Of a DNA stretch of 64,000 bases, positions 62,629-64,000 are shown piece after piece; position 1 is the first letter of the stretch, and every line of letters begins with the position of its first letter. The stretch covers positions 132,923 through 196,922 of the forward strand of contig NZ_JANQBB010000009.1 in NCBI RefSeq assembly GCF_024721975.1, in the 5' to 3' direction. Position numbers and translations under genes: made by a program. The notes beneath the pieces are model-generated. The model saw nothing but the letters and a program-made list of their open reading frames with translations. It searched no databases and had not been told where the DNA came from. The DNA comes from Paenibacillus endoradicis (GTDB lineage: Bacteria > Bacillota > Bacilli > Paenibacillales > Paenibacillaceae).

Positions 62629-63675
62629 TTAATTCATTCGAATTTGATTGAACCATTCCTCATTAACATACATAACCTGATTGCCGCTGTCGTTCTCAAC
62701 TTGTTGCATAAAGCGCTCATCCTGCAAAACATCTTCAATCCATAGTTTTGCTTCATCAAATGTACTGACTTTCTCTTGATTTCTTTCTAAACAAACGACT
62801 ACGTACGTCTGACCACTAATTTCAGTCGGTGCACTCGTTTGACCAGTACTAAGTTCATTAGCAATTTCCTTAAGTTGATCTTCAAGCTCGGAAGAGTTTT
62901 CATCTTTTCCTTCATCGCTACCGTATTGTTTATGCTTAATGACAAAACCATACTGACTGAAATACTTTTTCTTAAGTTCATCTACCTTCGCTCCGCCACG
63001 AATCTCATCAATCAGATTGGGAATGACTTCACCCACATTTTCTAAATCTTGCCCTGGTAAGGAAATGACGAGTGCTTCCACTTGATCAGGTAATTTGAAG
63101 CGATTCTCTTTGTTCAACTCATAATACTGACGAAGTTCGGATTCTGGTATAGAAACCGCTTTCACTTTAAAATTGTTTTTTGCATCTACAACCAGCTTAC
63201 TGTGATACACCATATATTTTTGGTACCCATCCAGTGATTCCGCACCATACTGGTTTTCCTCCTTGTTCATTTGCTTCTTAATATGGTCGTACGAAGCACT
63301 TCGGATCACACCATATTGGACTGCTAACTGTTGCTCTGTCTTTACTCGTATAAGCTTACTTAACGCATTTTCTCTGGCAACTTGCACCGGATTTTCACCT
63401 TCGAAATCGGTGTCCCAAAAATGCTCATTGTACTCTGCACCATATGTTTGAGAAAAATAGTTTGCTGTAGAAGCTTTTTCGTCCTGAAGAAACATTCTGA
63501 ACTCTTCTTCTGGTATCTCTATACCATTAATCGACAACAATACAGAATTGCGGCTCGTAGCAGCACTATCGATAGAGGCTCCGCCTAACCGAATGCCAAT
63601 CATAATGATTACCAGCAAAGGCAGTACGAGCAAGGCAAGACGTTTCCAGTTTCGTCCACCTTTTTTTACTTTCAT
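62629..63675 (-). CDS. Membrane-anchored PrsA/SurA-like foldase 1
   Basis: A 348-aa protein starting MKVKKGGRNWKRLALLVLPL; AGGTGGGG lies upstream. One N-terminal membrane segment (12-30), a SurA-type chaperone region (45-130) with YFSQTYGAEYNEHFWDTDFE, and a parvulin-like stretch (about 185-300). It is paralogous to foldase 2. Sitting 22 bp upstream of a 1236-aa secreted enzyme, it probably helps fold it outside the membrane. Confidence 0.8.
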   Translation of the reverse strand: MKVKKGGRNWKRLALLVLPLLVIIMIGIRLGGASIDSAATSRNSVLLSINGIEIPEEEFRMFLQDEKASTANYFSQTYGAEYNEHFWDTDFEGENPVQVARENALSKLIRVKTEQQLAVQYGVIRSASYDHIKKQMNKEENQYGAESLDGYQKYMVYHSKLVVDAKNNFKVKAVSIPESELRQYYELNKENRFKLPDQVEALVISLPGQDLENVGEVIPNLIDEIRGGAKVDELKKKYFSQYGFVIKHKQYGSDEGKDENSSELEDQLKEIANELSTGQTSAPTEISGQTYVVVCLERNQEKVSTFDEAKLWIEDVLQDERFMQQVENDSGNQVMYVNEEWFNQIRMN

Positions 63676-63816
63676 CGCGTTTTAATCCCCACCTATCTTC
63701 AAGACATACTTTCATTACTTTATACATTGCGGCTAGCATATCATTACAACCCTTTTTTATGATCTTACTAAGATTAGCAATTTGAATAATAACGAACAAT
63801 TCATAAATTTTACTGT

Positions 63817-63834
63817 TTACTAACAAATTCGACT
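63817..63834 (-). promoter_or_regulatory. Shared cluster element (copy 3)
   Basis: TTACTAACAAATTCGACT (plus strand), 15 of 18 identical to the copy at 43829-43846, in the same orientation. It lies upstream of the foldase 1/beta-helix operon. A -10 candidate (TATTAT) is about 25 nt downstream on the minus strand. Confidence 0.45.
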
Positions 63835-63861
63835 TCTTTGCATCGACAAAAGAAAAACCTC

Positions 63862-64000
63862 TGGATTAGACTTGAAGTGCACCCCTTAGAATAGACATTG
63901 GAATAAACCCCTGGTTTATCCGATGAAATTCTAGGAGGTGCATTTTTTATGCCAGCAGTAAAAGGACAAAAGTTTACGAAATATTCTAATGAACTAAAGA
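63862..64000 (+). mobile_element. Left end of an IS3-like insertion sequence
   Basis: A TG-starting terminal sequence (TGGATTAGACTTGAAGTGCA) leads to an AGGAGG ribosome site and the start of an OrfA-like transposase gene. The element runs off the right edge. The exact left boundary cannot be proved without the other end. Confidence 0.6.
63949..64000 (+). CDS. Transposase OrfA N-terminus (partial)
   Basis: ATG 63949 with CTAGGAGGTG upstream; MPAVKGQKFTKYSNELK resembles the helix-turn-helix N-terminus of IS3-family OrfA proteins (GQKF..Y..E.K). Truncated by the window end. Confidence 0.65.
   Translation, partial: MPAVKGQKFTKYSNELK

Noticed and set aside
1..64000. CRISPR arrays, rRNA operons or intact tRNA genes
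   Set aside because: No regularly spaced repeats of 24-40 bp, no rRNA-like sequence and no complete cloverleaf were seen; only the tRNA-like 3' end at 58846-58877.

Overview
The window looks like the chromosome of an AT-rich Gram-positive of the Paenibacillaceae (Paenibacillus or a close relative). This rests on strong AGGAGG-type ribosome sites, SLH-domain surface proteins, stalk-domain (copper amine oxidase N-terminal) proteins, Bacillus-type families (YjzC, YolD, DUF6509, DUF2515, soluble YfmS-like chemoreceptor), Gram-positive LexA and MhqR-like operators, and very large secreted LamG/cohesin/dockerin enzymes. The genus is inferred from gene content only.

Layout. (1) 1-17.6 kb is mixed housekeeping and stress: a secreted SLH-like protein, a GT2-GtrA glycosyltransferase with a phosphodiester glycosidase, a C26 glutamine amidotransferase, a heterodimeric ABC exporter pair, a soluble chemoreceptor behind an operator-like dyad, YjzC, a LysR regulator with a MetE-like methyltransferase and a methionine-type operator between them, an MhqO-like dioxygenase with an FMN reductase behind two MhqR-like boxes, a stalk-domain protein, a frameshifted membrane-protein gene, and a YolD gene with a LexA box between -35 and -10. 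(2) 17.6-34.8 kb is one carbohydrate-utilisation regulon on the minus strand: SIS isomerase/deglycase, two ThuA proteins, VOC protein, MalFG-type permeases with a solute-binding lipoprotein, sugar isomerase, ROK kinase, two GH9 enzymes with no signal peptide, a LacI repressor, an MDR oxidoreductase and an MFS transporter. Three promoters carry the same 16-bp operator just downstream of the -10, which ties three transcription units to the LacI protein. (3) 34.8-38 kb holds an orphan short flagellin, a lipoprotein and an Nramp (MntH) transporter. (4) 38.2-41.2 kb is a cobalamin-riboswitch operon. It encodes an SLH-anchored alpha/alpha-barrel protein and a membrane-anchored DUF4430 protein, the two halves of the intrinsic factor/transcobalamin fold on separate polypeptides. 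(5) 42.7-63.7 kb is a surface polysaccharide-degradation cluster: two PrsA/SurA-like foldases flank a cohesin-SLH anchor and three large dockerin-bearing enzymes (a PL8 lyase fused to a phosphodiesterase-like domain, and two parallel beta-helix proteins). Four promoters in it share an 18-20 bp element at nearly constant distance from the -10. A DUF2515 gene sits inside on the plus strand, with a decayed tRNA-3'-end-like sequence nearby. (6) The right edge is the left end of an IS3-like element.

How it works together. The sugar regulon would import an oligosaccharide and cleave it in the cytosol with GH9 enzymes. The dockerin cluster would assemble lyases on the cell surface through the SLH-bound cohesin; because two of the enzymes carry cohesin as well as dockerin, chains are possible. 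The B12 operon would display a corrinoid-capturing pair at the surface when cobalamin is scarce. These functional links are inferences from domain content and regulatory sites.

Two genes (about 8.98 kb and 16.96 kb) each appear to lack a single A near their 5' end. They are either genuine frameshifts or assembly errors.
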